Made by a program: the position numbers and the translations under genes. From Flavobacteriaceae bacterium GF1 (lineage in GTDB: Bacteria; Bacteroidota; Bacteroidia; Flavobacteriales; Flavobacteriaceae): DNA of 64,000 bases. Location: NCBI GenBank assembly GCA_009797885.1, contig WNKP01000012.1, positions 85,091-149,090 of the forward strand, read 5' to 3'. Below, piece after piece: positions 41,936 through 50,590 of this stretch. A model generated the notes under the pieces. It was not told the origin of the DNA and made no database searches. It saw nothing but the letters and a program-made list of their open reading frames with translations. How positions within the stretch are numbered: the first letter of the stretch is position 1; each line of letters starts with the position of its first letter.

Positions 41936-43270
41936 TTGAATAATTTGTTGTTAAAATCGATTTTAGGGGCCTCTCAAGTATTTTTATATCAAATACTTAA
42001 GCTCAAAATAGTATTTAGCATCCTCTTGTTTACCACCCTGATCGGTTGTGCCGGGCTACACTTCAAGGCCGTCAAAAAACAAGTACTAAACGACTTTACG
42101 TCAGAACAACTGAGCCACCAGCATACAGGATTTCTACTCGTGGATATCGGGAAAAATGATACCTTGTTCAATATCAACGGTGCCAAGTATTTTATTCCGG
42201 CCAGCACAACCAAACTTTTTACGTACTATGCTTCCTTGAAGCTATTGGGAGATTCACTTCCATCTTTAAAATATGCCCAAGAAAACCAAAATGCAACCAT
42301 TTTGGGCACCGGTGATCCTACTTGGTTACATCCCTATTTTAAAAATGAATTGCCCATTGATTTTTTAAAACGGTTCGATTCCATATACGTGTATTTGGAT
42401 AATTACGAGGGGGAAAAATATGGCCCGGGATGGGCTTGGGAGGACTACCCCTATTACTTCTCTCCCGAAATTTCCGCCATTCCCCTCTATGGAAACGTGG
42501 TCACCGTAACACCCAATACTCCGTTGACCGTTATTCCCGACCATTTTGCATCGGCTTTCCAAAGTAAGGTTGAAGGGCCCCTTAGGGACTGGAAGGCGAA
42601 TCAATTTTACCTCCCTGGACAAAACAAGGACACCTTACAGATACCCTATATCACCTCAAAGGAATTAACCGTAAAACTACTTAACGGAATAACCGGAAAG
42701 CCCATTGGACTTCTGGACTCCATAGCTCCCAAAAAATGGAAAATCCTACCGGGGATACCAAGGGATTCGGTCCTAAAACAAATGTTATGGGAAAGTGATA
42801 ATTTTTTGGCCGAACAACTCATGCTACTATGTTCTTCCAAGATTTCGGACACCCTAAGCTTTGAAAGGGCCAGGGATTCCGTTATTGGGAAATACCTCGG
42901 TAATCTGGACCCCATGCCCAGATGGGTGGATGGATCTGGTCTTTCCAGATATAACCTGTTTACTCCAGCAGCAATGATCAGCATATTAAAAAAGCTATAT
43001 AAGGAAAGTGATTCCCTTCAATTGTTCACCTCCATGCCCCTATGGGATTCAAATGGGACCATTTCCCACGAAGGTGGTACTCCTGAAAGTTCCTTTATTT
43101 ATGCCAAATCCGGTTCCATGGGCAATATCTATAACCTATGCGGCTATCTTAGGACCAAATCTGGTAAAATCCTGCTGTTTAGTTTTATGAACAATCATTT
43201 TAGAAGGCCGAGTAGTGATGTACGGAAAAATATGTACGCCATCCTCAAAAGGGTTCATGAAACGTATTAG
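41936..43270 (+). CDS. dacB: D-alanyl-D-alanine carboxypeptidase, PBP4 type (S13)
   Basis: 444 aa S13-family penicillin-binding protein. S-x-x-K: Ser90 and Lys93 in IPASTTKLFTYYASLK; S-x-N region DGSGLSRYN; K-S/T-G in IYAKSGSMGN. A lipobox-like LIGC (Cys38) follows a hydrophobic segment, so it is probably lipidated and periplasmic. It removes terminal D-alanine from, or cuts cross-links in, peptidoglycan. The annotated start is TTG 41936; there is no in-frame ATG before the signal sequence. Its 3' end overlaps msrA by 26 bp. Confidence 0.9.
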   Translation: MNNLLLKSILGASQVFLYQILKLKIVFSILLFTTLIGCAGLHFKAVKKQVLNDFTSEQLSHQHTGFLLVDIGKNDTLFNINGAKYFIPASTTKLFTYYASLKLLGDSLPSLKYAQENQNATILGTGDPTWLHPYFKNELPIDFLKRFDSIYVYLDNYEGEKYGPGWAWEDYPYYFSPEISAIPLYGNVVTVTPNTPLTVIPDHFASAFQSKVEGPLRDWKANQFYLPGQNKDTLQIPYITSKELTVKLLNGITGKPIGLLDSIAPKKWKILPGIPRDSVLKQMLWESDNFLAEQLMLLCSSKISDTLSFERARDSVIGKYLGNLDPMPRWVDGSGLSRYNLFTPAAMISILKKLYKESDSLQLFTSMPLWDSNGTISHEGGTPESSFIYAKSGSMGNIYNLCGYLRTKSGKILLFSFMNNHFRRPSSDVRKNMYAILKRVHETY

Positions 43271-43757
43271 CCATTTTTGGATTCACAAGGCTTGAAAATT
43301 TTTCAAGTAATACCTTCAATTTTGGTGAAATATAGGTTTCACAAAAGGGTTTCCCTGGATTTCCATGGTAGTAATTATGGAATTGGGTTGCAGAAGGTTT
43401 AAAACTACCAAATCGTAGTACGTTAGTAATCAGTTTATTATCAAAATCCTTTTGCAGGTCTTCCAAAATTGAAAGGGATTTTTTCCTGTTTTCTTCATCG
43501 AAGGCATAAATCGCGGAGCGATACTTATTCCGCATGGAATGTTCCGAAGTACTCTTATGCGTATGAAGATGAATTTCAATAATCTTCCCAAGGTCAATAT
43601 GTTCCTTATGATAATGTACTATGACGGCTTCGGAAAATGAAGCCTCATTCCCCCTAGGGGCAATAAAACCTTGTTCTACCCTGGATACTCCCTTTAAGGA
43701 CTGAAAAATTGCTTCCGTACACCAATGGCAACCTCCCCCCAGACCAATTTTTTCCAT
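43245..43757 (-). CDS. msrA: Peptide methionine sulfoxide reductase MsrA
   Basis: 170 aa. The catalytic motif is GGGCHWC (Cys10, Cys13) in place of the common GCFWG, with TEAIFQSLKGVSRVEQGF after it and SEAVIVHYHKEHI and HTHKSTSEHSMRNKYRSAIY as further MsrA signatures. Reduces methionine-S-sulfoxide in proteins. No secretion signal. Shorter than Escherichia coli MsrA because the N-terminal extension is missing. The 3' end overlaps dacB in the opposite direction. Confidence 0.92.
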   Translation of the reverse strand: MEKIGLGGGCHWCTEAIFQSLKGVSRVEQGFIAPRGNEASFSEAVIVHYHKEHIDLGKIIEIHLHTHKSTSEHSMRNKYRSAIYAFDEENRKKSLSILEDLQKDFDNKLITNVLRFGSFKPSATQFHNYYHGNPGKPFCETYISPKLKVLLEKFSSLVNPKMANTFHEPF

Positions 43758-43763
43758 GTGGTT

Positions 43764-44375
43764 TTAGTCGTAAAAGGACGGTTCAAATAACTGGTTGATC
43801 TGTGCCCATTGCAATAAGAGCATGGTTTTGGCATCTTTGATCTCCCCCGTTTTCACGAGTTGCAAAGCTTCTGTAAAGGCCAGCTCCAATACCTCAATAT
43901 TTTCAGTCTCCTCTTCTGAGCCACCTCCCTCACCCACCTTCATGCTGGCATCATATGCACCAATAAAAAAATACAGGATTTCGGTGACGGAACCGGGCGA
44001 CATATAGGATTCAAAAACCTTTTCAACTTTGTCGATTTTGTAGCCCGTCTCCTCCTCCACTTCCATTTTAATGGTTTCTTCGGCATTGCCCTTTTCCAGA
44101 ATGCCCGCGCAGGCCTCAATCATCATACCATCCTCATTACCATTAAGATAGGTTGGCATACGAAACTGTCTTGTAAGGACCACAGTACCCTTTTTCTTGT
44201 TGTAAAGGAGAATGACCGCCCCATTCCCGCGGTCATATGCCTCGCGAACCTGGGTTTCCCAAACACCATCTTCACGTAAGTACTCAAAGGTGACCTTCGT
44301 CAAGGAGTACCAATTATCGGACAGTAATTCTTTTTGGATATTACGAACTGATTTGCGCTGCATCTGGTATTTCAT
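43764..44375 (-). CDS. NUDIX hydrolase, NudK-like
   Basis: 203 aa of the GDP-mannose/ADP-sugar pyrophosphatase group. Seen: SDNWYSLTKVTFEYLREDGVWETQVREAYDRGNGAVILLYN, RQFRMPTYLN, then the NUDIX box AGILEKGNAEETIKMEVEEETGY and MSPGSVTEILYFFIG. The box departs from consensus at two places (Asn for the first Glu, Met for the Arg), but the core EVEEETG is intact. 6 bp upstream of msrA start on the same strand; overlaps the next gene by 35 bp. Confidence 0.9.
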   Translation of the reverse strand: MKYQMQRKSVRNIQKELLSDNWYSLTKVTFEYLREDGVWETQVREAYDRGNGAVILLYNKKKGTVVLTRQFRMPTYLNGNEDGMMIEACAGILEKGNAEETIKMEVEEETGYKIDKVEKVFESYMSPGSVTEILYFFIGAYDASMKVGEGGGSEEETENIEVLELAFTEALQLVKTGEIKDAKTMLLLQWAQINQLFEPSFYD

Positions 44376-44712
44376 TAAGGGTATAAAAGATTTGCAATCC
44401 TAAGGATTTGGCAATCTCAACATCTTTATCGGCTCCAATCGAATCTCCCGGAATACGCAAAACAGCATCACATTTCGTTAACAGCCGATGGGCGGTAGGA
44501 TATTGAATTTCCCTAAAAATCCCATCCCCCACTTCTTTAGAGCCGGCCAAATGTATCAGGGGATTTGCCACCCACTCCCCTATCATGGGAATGTGGCCTT
44601 TTCTAAAAATGGGTAAAGCCATGGCCTCAAGTTGCTCCATATTCTTTTTTATCAATACTGGATCATTTCCCGTTCCACTTCGATAAGGACCTGCAATCAA
44701 TATTAACATCAT
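44341..44712 (-). CDS. DUF4406-like protein (nucleoside deoxyribosyltransferase fold)
   Basis: About 123 aa: MMLILIAGPYRSGTGNDPVLIKKNMEQLEAMALPIFRKGHIPMIGEW, then a Rossmann-like C-terminal half with CDAVLRIPGDSIGADKDVEIAKSLGLQIFYTLNEIP. This is the 2-deoxyribosyltransferase-like fold: AGPYR at the N-terminus and a DxD/E late motif. Substrate unknown, perhaps nucleotide-like, which fits the overlapping NUDIX gene. Start at ATG 44712 or 44709. Confidence 0.82.
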   Translation of the reverse strand: MMLILIAGPYRSGTGNDPVLIKKNMEQLEAMALPIFRKGHIPMIGEWVANPLIHLAGSKEVGDGIFREIQYPTAHRLLTKCDAVLRIPGDSIGADKDVEIAKSLGLQIFYTLNEIPDAAQISS

Positions 44713-44779
44713 AAACTTTATTTTTTTGCAAAGCAACCCCTTTCCATTCTTTTTAGAAATAAGATAGTTTAAGAATCGG

Positions 44780-45382
44780 TTATTTGTTTTTAACCTGACT
44801 CAAAAATTCTGGTGTGACCCCCAGATAGGAAGCCATTTGCTTTTGGGACACCGATGCTACTATTTTCGGGTACTTGTCCACAAAAGAACGATATCTTGTA
44901 GCCACATCCATTGAAAGTTGCCGTAACAACCTTGACTGCTCACGTATATAAGCGCGTTGAAACAAAATCCTAAAAAACCGTTCAAGTTTTGGTAGTTCCT
45001 GGAGAAGCGATTCCAAAATTTCATATCGCAACCCTATAAGCTTTGAATTTTCAATAGTTTCCAAAGAAACCTGGGCAAAATCTTGATTGGCAAAACCATT
45101 CATATCGGTTATCCACCAATCCTTGACGGCAAACATCACTGTTGATTCTTTTCCTTTTTCATTTAGATGGTAAGCCCTTAGGGCTCCACTAACCACATAA
45201 AAAAGGGTATTTACTTTATTTCCTTGGGACAATACCACATCATTTCTTGGGACATCCATAAATTCCAGGTTTGCCGAAATGATTCGTTTTTCTTCATCCG
45301 AAATAGGGATATGCTTTTCAAAATTCCTAAAGAAAGGAATTAAATAGTCCTGGTTTGAATAATAACCCATTTGTACCATCAA
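44780..45382 (-). CDS. Crp/Fnr family transcriptional regulator
   Basis: 200 aa. Cyclic-nucleotide-binding-like domain (about 25-130: NDVVLSQGNKVNTLFYVVSGALRAYHLNEKGKESTVMFA) and a C-terminal helix-turn-helix (QKQMASYLGVTPEFLSQVKNK). No Fnr-type N-terminal Cys cluster. Bacteroidota members of this type often bind an unknown or no ligand. Divergent space upstream is 300 bp with no clear operator. Confidence 0.9.
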   Translation of the reverse strand: MMVQMGYYSNQDYLIPFFRNFEKHIPISDEEKRIISANLEFMDVPRNDVVLSQGNKVNTLFYVVSGALRAYHLNEKGKESTVMFAVKDWWITDMNGFANQDFAQVSLETIENSKLIGLRYEILESLLQELPKLERFFRILFQRAYIREQSRLLRQLSMDVATRYRSFVDKYPKIVASVSQKQMASYLGVTPEFLSQVKNK

Positions 45383-45573
45383 ATTATATCATCGGGGCCT
45401 CGTTTACCTATGGTCTGAAAAGAGTCCCTTTCTTCTGCTTTGAAATCCCTTGTTTCGCAAGATACCTTTTTCCATAATTCAGATTCTAAAGGTAGCCATT
45501 TCGCCTATTTTTTCATGGTGTGGCATAACATATGTCCCCTTATGGATCTATGCATCCATTCCCGGATTCATAA
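45383..45573. other. Intergenic stretch upstream of Crp-like gene
   Basis: About 190 bp, part of a 340-bp gene-free interval that also holds a possible gene remnant (45574-45720). Nothing else recognised apart from the probable promoter of the leftward Crp-like gene. Confidence 0.4.
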
Positions 45574-45720
45574 GGGATTGTAACCGCAACTAAAGAAGGA
45601 AAACGTGATGCCAAAACCGAAGTAGTGGCTAAAATGAGAAGTGTCCATAGCACCATTACCAAAAACGGGATATGGAAAATCCTGACTTACACGAGGTTGA
45701 TTCCTGCGTCAAACGAGTAA
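45574..45720 (+). pseudogene. Possible C-terminal remnant of a SnoaL/DUF4440-like gene
   Basis: A frame of 48 codons bounded by stops (TAA at 45571 and 45718) reads as a protein end: ATKEGKRDAKTEVVAKMRSVHSTITKNGIWKILTYTRLIP. The NG-x-WKI...TRLIP ending recalls SnoaL-like/DUF4440 domains. No start codon and no N-terminal half are present. Probably a decayed fragment; the family hint is weak. Confidence 0.3.
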
Positions 45721-45722
45721 CC

Positions 45723-46376
45723 TTAAACTGTAACCGCTTGATTGAGGTATCGTCTAAAAGGGAGCATTTGTTTATAGACCTCGATAAGGAATGCTTCAAA
45801 GTCACCATTCAGTACCACATCCGTGGAAAATTCCATGGCTACCGCAAAGGTCTTATGCCGTAACAGATCAATATGGGGATGGTCATTGGAAAACCCTTTG
45901 GGTGCGGACTTTAATTTTTCGTCCTCATATAGCCCCCCAAAGCGTTCCTTGAAGGCTTTTTTGTCCAGGATTTTCTTCAGCTCTTCCCCATCATAGTCAA
46001 TGGCCTCCCTAATACTCCGCAATCGTTTGGCATCGGGCCGCCATAATCCCCCAGCGAACATGGAACGTTCAATCCCTACCTCCACATAAAAGTCGCCCGT
46101 ACCGGGGCGTTTATCAAATCCTGCACCAAAGTGATCTTTATAAATGGGTTTATTGGGATGAAACATGAGGTTGTTATTGATCCTATTGATGCCTTTTTTA
46201 CCCGGTGTATCATAGTAATCATCATCTATGGTCGCCAATTTGGCGTTCATCCCGTCCAACCAACCAATGTAATCGTCACGGACTTCCTTATACCATTTCC
46301 GATTGGCATCCATCCATTCCTTGGTATTGTTCTTTTGCAGTTCTTTTAGGAAATTGACCAGATTTTTGAAGTTCAT
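45723..46376 (-). CDS. DUF2461 family protein
   Basis: 217 aa matching the DUF2461/TIGR02453 pattern: LVNFLKELQKNNTKEWMDANRKWYKEVRDDY, FHPNKPIYKDHFGAGF, GDFYVEVGIERSMFAGGLW, SAPKGFSNDHPHIDLLRHKTFAV. Function unknown; likely cytoplasmic. Monocistronic. The upstream 200 bp contain inverted heptad repeats. Confidence 0.92.
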   Translation of the reverse strand: MNFKNLVNFLKELQKNNTKEWMDANRKWYKEVRDDYIGWLDGMNAKLATIDDDYYDTPGKKGINRINNNLMFHPNKPIYKDHFGAGFDKRPGTGDFYVEVGIERSMFAGGLWRPDAKRLRSIREAIDYDGEELKKILDKKAFKERFGGLYEDEKLKSAPKGFSNDHPHIDLLRHKTFAVAMEFSTDVVLNGDFEAFLIEVYKQMLPFRRYLNQAVTV

Positions 46377-46394
46377 GTAGAAAAGGTTCTAAGT

Positions 46395-46572
46395 TCGAAA
46401 TACAAAATTAGAAATATTAAAAGCGTCTTTTAAGGCAAAGGGCCTGAATCCAGATTTGCGGTTACTATTCGTAGTCCCTTTCCAGATTCATAGGTAAAAG
46501 CTCTAACCAGCATGGGGAAGCCAATTTTATGGGCAGGACTTCCAATTTCGTATTTCGTATTTCTAATTTCGT
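46395..46572. repeat. Inverted pair of heptad repeats
   Basis: At 46545-46572 four units ATTTCGT, ATTTCGT, ATTTCTA, ATTTCGT stand in tandem. At 46395-46415 three related units occur in the opposite direction (TCGAAAT, ACAAAAT, TAGAAAT). They frame about 130 bp of non-coding DNA between the DUF2461 and AIM24-like genes. This may be a small repeat element of the same heptad class as at 380 and 28003. Confidence 0.5.
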
Positions 46573-46582
46573 ACTTTGACAT

Positions 46583-47380
46583 TTAAAACCCCCTATCCCC
46601 CATGGCGATATCGCCCAAAGTACCTAAAATACTTCCTTCACCTTTATCCTTGCCCCCTCTGGGTACGGCCGCCAATACACGCCCGGCCAATCTGCTAAAG
46701 GGCAGGGATTGGATATACACTGTTCCCGGTCCCCTTAAGGTGGCAAAAAACAAGCCTTCACCACCAAAAACGGTATTTTTTATCCCGCCTATAAACTCAA
46801 TATTGTAATCCACATCTTTGGTAAAACCAACTATACAGCCCGTATCCACCTTCAGTACTTCACCGGGGGCCAAGGTCTTTTTGGCCAGCGTACCTCCCGC
46901 ATGGACAAAAGCCAGGCCGTCACCTTCCAACTTCTGCATAATAAATCCTTCCCCTCCAAAAAGGCCGCGACCCAATCGTTTTGAAAACTCAATGCCCACG
47001 GTCACTCCTTTGGCAGCGCATAAAAAGGCATCCTTCTGGCAGACGAATTTTCCGCCGACTTCTGATAAATCTATGGGAACTATCTTTCCGGGATAGGGAG
47101 AGGCAAAGCTGACCTGCTTTTTGGCCTGTCCAATATTCAAAAAAGCCGTCATAAAAAGACTTTCCCCGGTCAATAAACGTTTTCCCGCAGAAAACAGTTT
47201 CCCCAATACTCCGGATTCTTGGTTGGAACCATCACCAAAGATGGTATCCATTTTAATATCCGTATCCATCATCATAAAGCTTCCTGCTTCGGCCACTACA
47301 GCCTCCTGGGGATCCAGTTCTATTTCCACATATTGCATTTCTTCCCCGTATATCTCGTAATCTATTTCGTGTGCGTTCAT
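46583..47380 (-). CDS. AIM24 / TIGR00266 family protein
   Basis: 265 aa with the family signature: [35 protein letters not shown] at the start, [22 protein letters not shown] in the centre, and [49 protein letters not shown] later. Mitochondrial AIM24 supports inner-membrane structure; bacterial members have no settled role. Beta-rich and probably soluble or membrane-associated. Confidence 0.95.
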   Translation of the reverse strand: MNAHEIDYEIYGEEMQYVEIELDPQEAVVAEAGSFMMMDTDIKMDTIFGDGSNQESGVLGKLFSAGKRLLTGESLFMTAFLNIGQAKKQVSFASPYPGKIVPIDLSEVGGKFVCQKDAFLCAAKGVTVGIEFSKRLGRGLFGGEGFIMQKLEGDGLAFVHAGGTLAKKTLAPGEVLKVDTGCIVGFTKDVDYNIEFIGGIKNTVFGGEGLFFATLRGPGTVYIQSLPFSRLAGRVLAAVPRGGKDKGEGSILGTLGDIAMGDRGF

Positions 47381-47479
47381 ATATTTAGTGTTTTGATTGA
47401 TATTTTTTCCTCGCCTTATCAGTATGGGTTCGATATTGAATGTTACATTGATAGCCGTTTAAAAATAATATAACTAAGT

Positions 47480-48346
47480 ATGAAAATGAAAACCGCCCAT
47501 ACAATTTCTAATGAGTTGGTAAACAAACTAGAGAACTCATATACTTCTTCAGTAATAGAAGTCTTTTTACCATTCAATAAAACAGGCTTTTTTAAACCAA
47601 TTAAAATTGAGGGGGTATCAAAAGTGTTTTCCATGCCCAAATGGATAGTCAAAACACTATTATTTGCTAAAAAGCAATCAGATTGGATATATCAATCGCT
47701 CATTAAACCAATATGCTTGTTGCTTTATGGTATATATATTGTATTTAAAAACTCTTTAAAACTGTATATTCTGGTTTTTTTAATATTTATTTTTCTTATC
47801 CGATGGATTATAACTTCCGTTTTGCAAAATATAGAGCAGCTTGAGATTGACGACACGCTTCTTTTAAACACATTATTTTTTACATGGTTAATAGTCGCCG
47901 TTTTTGAAAAAATACCGAATCATGATAAATTATACATTAGCAAAATTGACAAGATAAATGACACCTTTTCTAGCCTAACCAATGAACAAATCAAAATGAT
48001 TAAAGAAAATATAAATATCTATCGTAAAAACCATTCAAAAAAGATATTGGTAATCAATGCCGTAGTTGGTTTATTCGGTAGTATTTATTTCTTCTTTTTT
48101 GAATTCAGATTTAGCATCTTAGCACAGCTTGAAGAAATACCTTCCGCATTGGAAATAGGAAATGCCGTTGATTTTACTACACTAGGTTACCTGCTTGTAT
48201 GGTACTTTTTAGTTAGAAGCTATTCGAAGATTTATAATTCCATTTTTGATATTATTGAGCTTTCCGCTAACAATGCTATTTTCAAAAAGAGTTCTACGAA
48301 AAACAACCTTTCAAACACCCTACCCAGAAGAGTACGGAGGAAATAG
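47480..48346 (+). CDS. AT-rich orphan membrane protein
   Basis: 288 aa with four clear hydrophobic segments (about 75-110 in two parts, 128-143, 195-215, 228-245), polar Lys/Asn-rich loops and a basic tail (LPRRVRRK). DNA is much richer in A and T than neighbours, with codons such as ATA, TTA and AAA dominating, which suggests recent acquisition. No family recognised. Placed between AIM24-like and HAD genes without operon partners. Confidence 0.78.
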   Translation: MKMKTAHTISNELVNKLENSYTSSVIEVFLPFNKTGFFKPIKIEGVSKVFSMPKWIVKTLLFAKKQSDWIYQSLIKPICLLLYGIYIVFKNSLKLYILVFLIFIFLIRWIITSVLQNIEQLEIDDTLLLNTLFFTWLIVAVFEKIPNHDKLYISKIDKINDTFSSLTNEQIKMIKENINIYRKNHSKKILVINAVVGLFGSIYFFFFEFRFSILAQLEEIPSALEIGNAVDFTTLGYLLVWYFLVRSYSKIYNSIFDIIELSANNAIFKKSSTKNNLSNTLPRRVRRK

Positions 48347-48517
48347 ATTATGAAGTTTGACCATCCCTGTCCTGATTATTGATTTTAAGGGCACCATATA
48401 CGCCCTTAATGTAATTGGGCAGTAATCTCCGAAAAGTTCAAAATTGTCCTTGATTAACTTAGTAACGCTCATTTCCATTAGTTGTTCTATTTTAGATTCG
48501 ATGACATCCATTACCAA
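48320..48517 (-). CDS. Possible small protein
   Basis: 65 codons from an ATG at 48517, overlapping the end of the orphan membrane gene by 27 bp. The product has a helical start (VIESKIEQLMEMSVTKLIKDNFELFGDYCPITLRAYMVP). No family recognised. It occupies an otherwise empty 200-bp gap, but may be non-coding or the trace of an older gene. Confidence 0.28.
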   Translation of the reverse strand: MVMDVIESKIEQLMEMSVTKLIKDNFELFGDYCPITLRAYMVPLKSIIRTGMVKLHNLFPPYSSG

Positions 48518-48553
48518 AATTCAAATAATCCAAGACACTAAAACGTAGTTTTT

Positions 48554-49207
48554 ATGATCAGAGGCGTGATTTTTGATTTTAACGGAACGCTGTTCTTTGA
48601 CACCCATCTGCACAATCAGGCTTGGGACGTTTTTTTGGAAAAACACGCCCTAAAATTAAGTGACGGGGAAAAAGACCAGAAAATTCATGGAAAGAACAAT
48701 GCAGAAATACTGTCCAGCCTATTTTCCATTGAATTAAGTCCCAATGAAATCAAAAAATTGGGTATCGAAAAAGAGGATATCTATCAATCCCTTTGCCTGG
48801 ACCATGAAATGGGATTGGCGCCCGGAGCGATAGATTTTATCGAATACCTCGCAGGCAAAAAAATACCCTACACCATTGCAACGGCGTCCGATTTGTACAA
48901 TCTGGAGTTTTATTTTAAACATTTGGACCTTGGCCGGTATTTTGACCTTTCCAAGATCAGTTACAGTGATGGTAAGGTCAAAAGCAAACCAAATCCCGAA
49001 ATATTTTTAAGGGCGATGGGTATTTTGGGGATTCCCCCGCATTCGACCCTGATTTTTGAAGACTCCCCGTCGGGCATTCTGGCAGCGGAAAATGCAAAGG
49101 CAAAACAAATAGTTATTGTCAATTCAACAAGCGGGGATTATAGCCATTGGCCCTATCAGGAAATAAAGGACTTTTCTGAGGTTGATAAGGCCGTTTTTTC
49201 AATTTAA
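48554..49207 (+). CDS. HAD-superfamily hydrolase, beta-phosphoglucomutase-like
   Basis: 217 aa. Motif I is FDFNGTLFFD (Asp8, with Asn10 where most members have Asp); cap domain helical (about 15-85); motif II TIATAS; motif III Lys in KSKPNPEIFLRA; motif IV FEDSPSGILAA. The subgroup acts on sugar phosphates. The Asn at the second motif I position would remove the acid/base carboxylate, so turnover may be altered. Single gene followed by a terminator. Confidence 0.9.
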   Translation: MIRGVIFDFNGTLFFDTHLHNQAWDVFLEKHALKLSDGEKDQKIHGKNNAEILSSLFSIELSPNEIKKLGIEKEDIYQSLCLDHEMGLAPGAIDFIEYLAGKKIPYTIATASDLYNLEFYFKHLDLGRYFDLSKISYSDGKVKSKPNPEIFLRAMGILGIPPHSTLIFEDSPSGILAAENAKAKQIVIVNSTSGDYSHWPYQEIKDFSEVDKAVFSI

Positions 49208-49220
49208 ACTTCAAAAAATA

Positions 49221-49245
49221 AAAGCCTGGCAAATGCCAGGCCTTT
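49221..49245 (+). terminator. Intrinsic terminator
   Basis: Stem AAAGCCTGGC / GCCAGGCCTTT with a one-base bulge and loop AAAT, 14 bp after the HAD gene stop. Confidence 0.82.
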
Positions 49246-49370
49246 ACTTCAAAAGGATGCTATTCCCGCTGTTCTCGGTTTGTATTGGTGAATGAAGATT
49301 ACGCTACTAAACTCCTGCATTTTATGACAAACCGTACTTCAAGAATCCATATTCATCATGCCCAAAGGCA

Positions 49371-49712
49371 TTAGGGTTTTCCCAACCACAACCTTTGGTC
49401 TATCAGAGTGCCCCCTTTTGAGGAAACCGCTATTCTATACATTCCTTTTTTGGAGTTGTTAAAATCAAAGATTTTTCCAACCAAATGGCCGTTCCCCAAT
49501 ACTTCTTTATGGAGAAGCGTATTATTGCGCGAGAAAATCTGTACGGTATATACTTCCTGCGCCATGTTCAGCACCGAAATGGTTACCTTGTTGTCCTTCA
49601 GCTGTACCCTTGGATCGGAATTGTCGTAGAAGGGTTTTGCGTTTGCGGTGATGGAAACCAATAAAATGAACCCAACCGCCATTACTTTTAAAAACTTGCC
49701 CATTTTTTTCAT
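49371..49712 (-). CDS. Small secreted beta-sandwich-like protein
   Basis: About 113 aa from ATG 49712 with signal peptide (MKKMGKFLKVMAVGFILLVSITANA). The mature part (about 88 aa) has a beta pattern DPRVQLKDNKVTISVLNMAQEVYTVQIFSRNNTLLHKEVL and ends GMYRIAVSSKGGTLIDQRLWLGKP. This looks like a T9SS-type C-terminal or DUF3244-like small Ig fold standing alone. Close to the LytTR pair (164 bp), so it may be a target, which is inference. Starts at 49799 or 49703 are possible. Confidence 0.75.
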   Translation of the reverse strand: MKKMGKFLKVMAVGFILLVSITANAKPFYDNSDPRVQLKDNKVTISVLNMAQEVYTVQIFSRNNTLLHKEVLGNGHLVGKIFDFNNSKKGMYRIAVSSKGGTLIDQRLWLGKP

Positions 49713-49876
49713 CGTAATAATTTTAAGTGAAACATTAAACTTATAGCTAATGTAATGGACCTTTTTACTGCTTGGATTTTTAAATGCCCAAGGAAACAAT
49801 TGGCTATACGAAAGAGGGAAATACTGATACTAAATTTTTGGATTGGTCCTGAAAAACAGACCTATAGGGGCTGGAA

Positions 49877-50590
49877 TCAGATACGGTGTTTGTCCAGTTT
49901 TTCCAATACTTCCTGCTTATAGACATTGCCCAGCGGAAAGGACTTTCTATCAATGACCAGATAGGTATTGGTATAGTTCTGAATGTGTTCAATATTTACC
50001 AAATAGGATCGGTGTACGCGAAGGAAAAGATTGCTGGGCAGCTTGTTTTGCATTTCGCCAATGCTCACCATGGTAATATAGTTTTTCCCGGGGGTCACGA
50101 TCTTCACATGGTTTTTTAAACTCTCCAAATACAGAATATCCAAAAGATTGATCTTCACATTCTCCCGATCGCTTTTTACATAAATATGGGAAGTAGGACC
50201 TGGATTGTTTTCCTGGTGGTTCCCTTTCAACTGTCGCAAACGCCTTATTTTGGCAATGGCTTGCATAAACCGGTCCAAAGAGATGGGTTTTAACAGATAG
50301 TCCAGCACATCCAGCTCAAATCCATCCAGGGCAAACTTCCGATGCGCCGTTGTGATAAGTACCAGGGGCGGATTTTTTAACGACTTCAAAAAAGAGAGCC
50401 CATCCATCTTGGGCATTTCAATGTCCAAAAAAATGAAGTCCACCTTATGGTTTTGAAGTACGTCAAAGGCTTGGGTAGCATTTCTGCAGGAGGCCACCAG
50501 CTTTATATCATTAAACTCCTGTAAATGGGATTCAATGACCTTAATTGCCATTGGCTCATCATCCACGATCATACAATGTAAAGTCTCCAT
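49877..50590 (-). CDS. LytTR-family response regulator (second system)
   Basis: 237 aa. Receiver domain with Asp10/Asp11 in MIVDDEP, phospho-acceptor Asp56 in FIFLDIEMPKMDG and Lys in LLKPISLDRF. LytTR domain (about 135-235) with YVKSDRENVKINLLDILYLESLKNHVKIVTPG and LPSNLFLRVHRSYLVNIEHI. Adjacent, without a gap, to its kinase gene. Related to but distinct from the regulator at 20887-21642. Confidence 0.95.
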   Translation of the reverse strand: METLHCMIVDDEPMAIKVIESHLQEFNDIKLVASCRNATQAFDVLQNHKVDFIFLDIEMPKMDGLSFLKSLKNPPLVLITTAHRKFALDGFELDVLDYLLKPISLDRFMQAIAKIRRLRQLKGNHQENNPGPTSHIYVKSDRENVKINLLDILYLESLKNHVKIVTPGKNYITMVSIGEMQNKLPSNLFLRVHRSYLVNIEHIQNYTNTYLVIDRKSFPLGNVYKQEVLEKLDKHRI

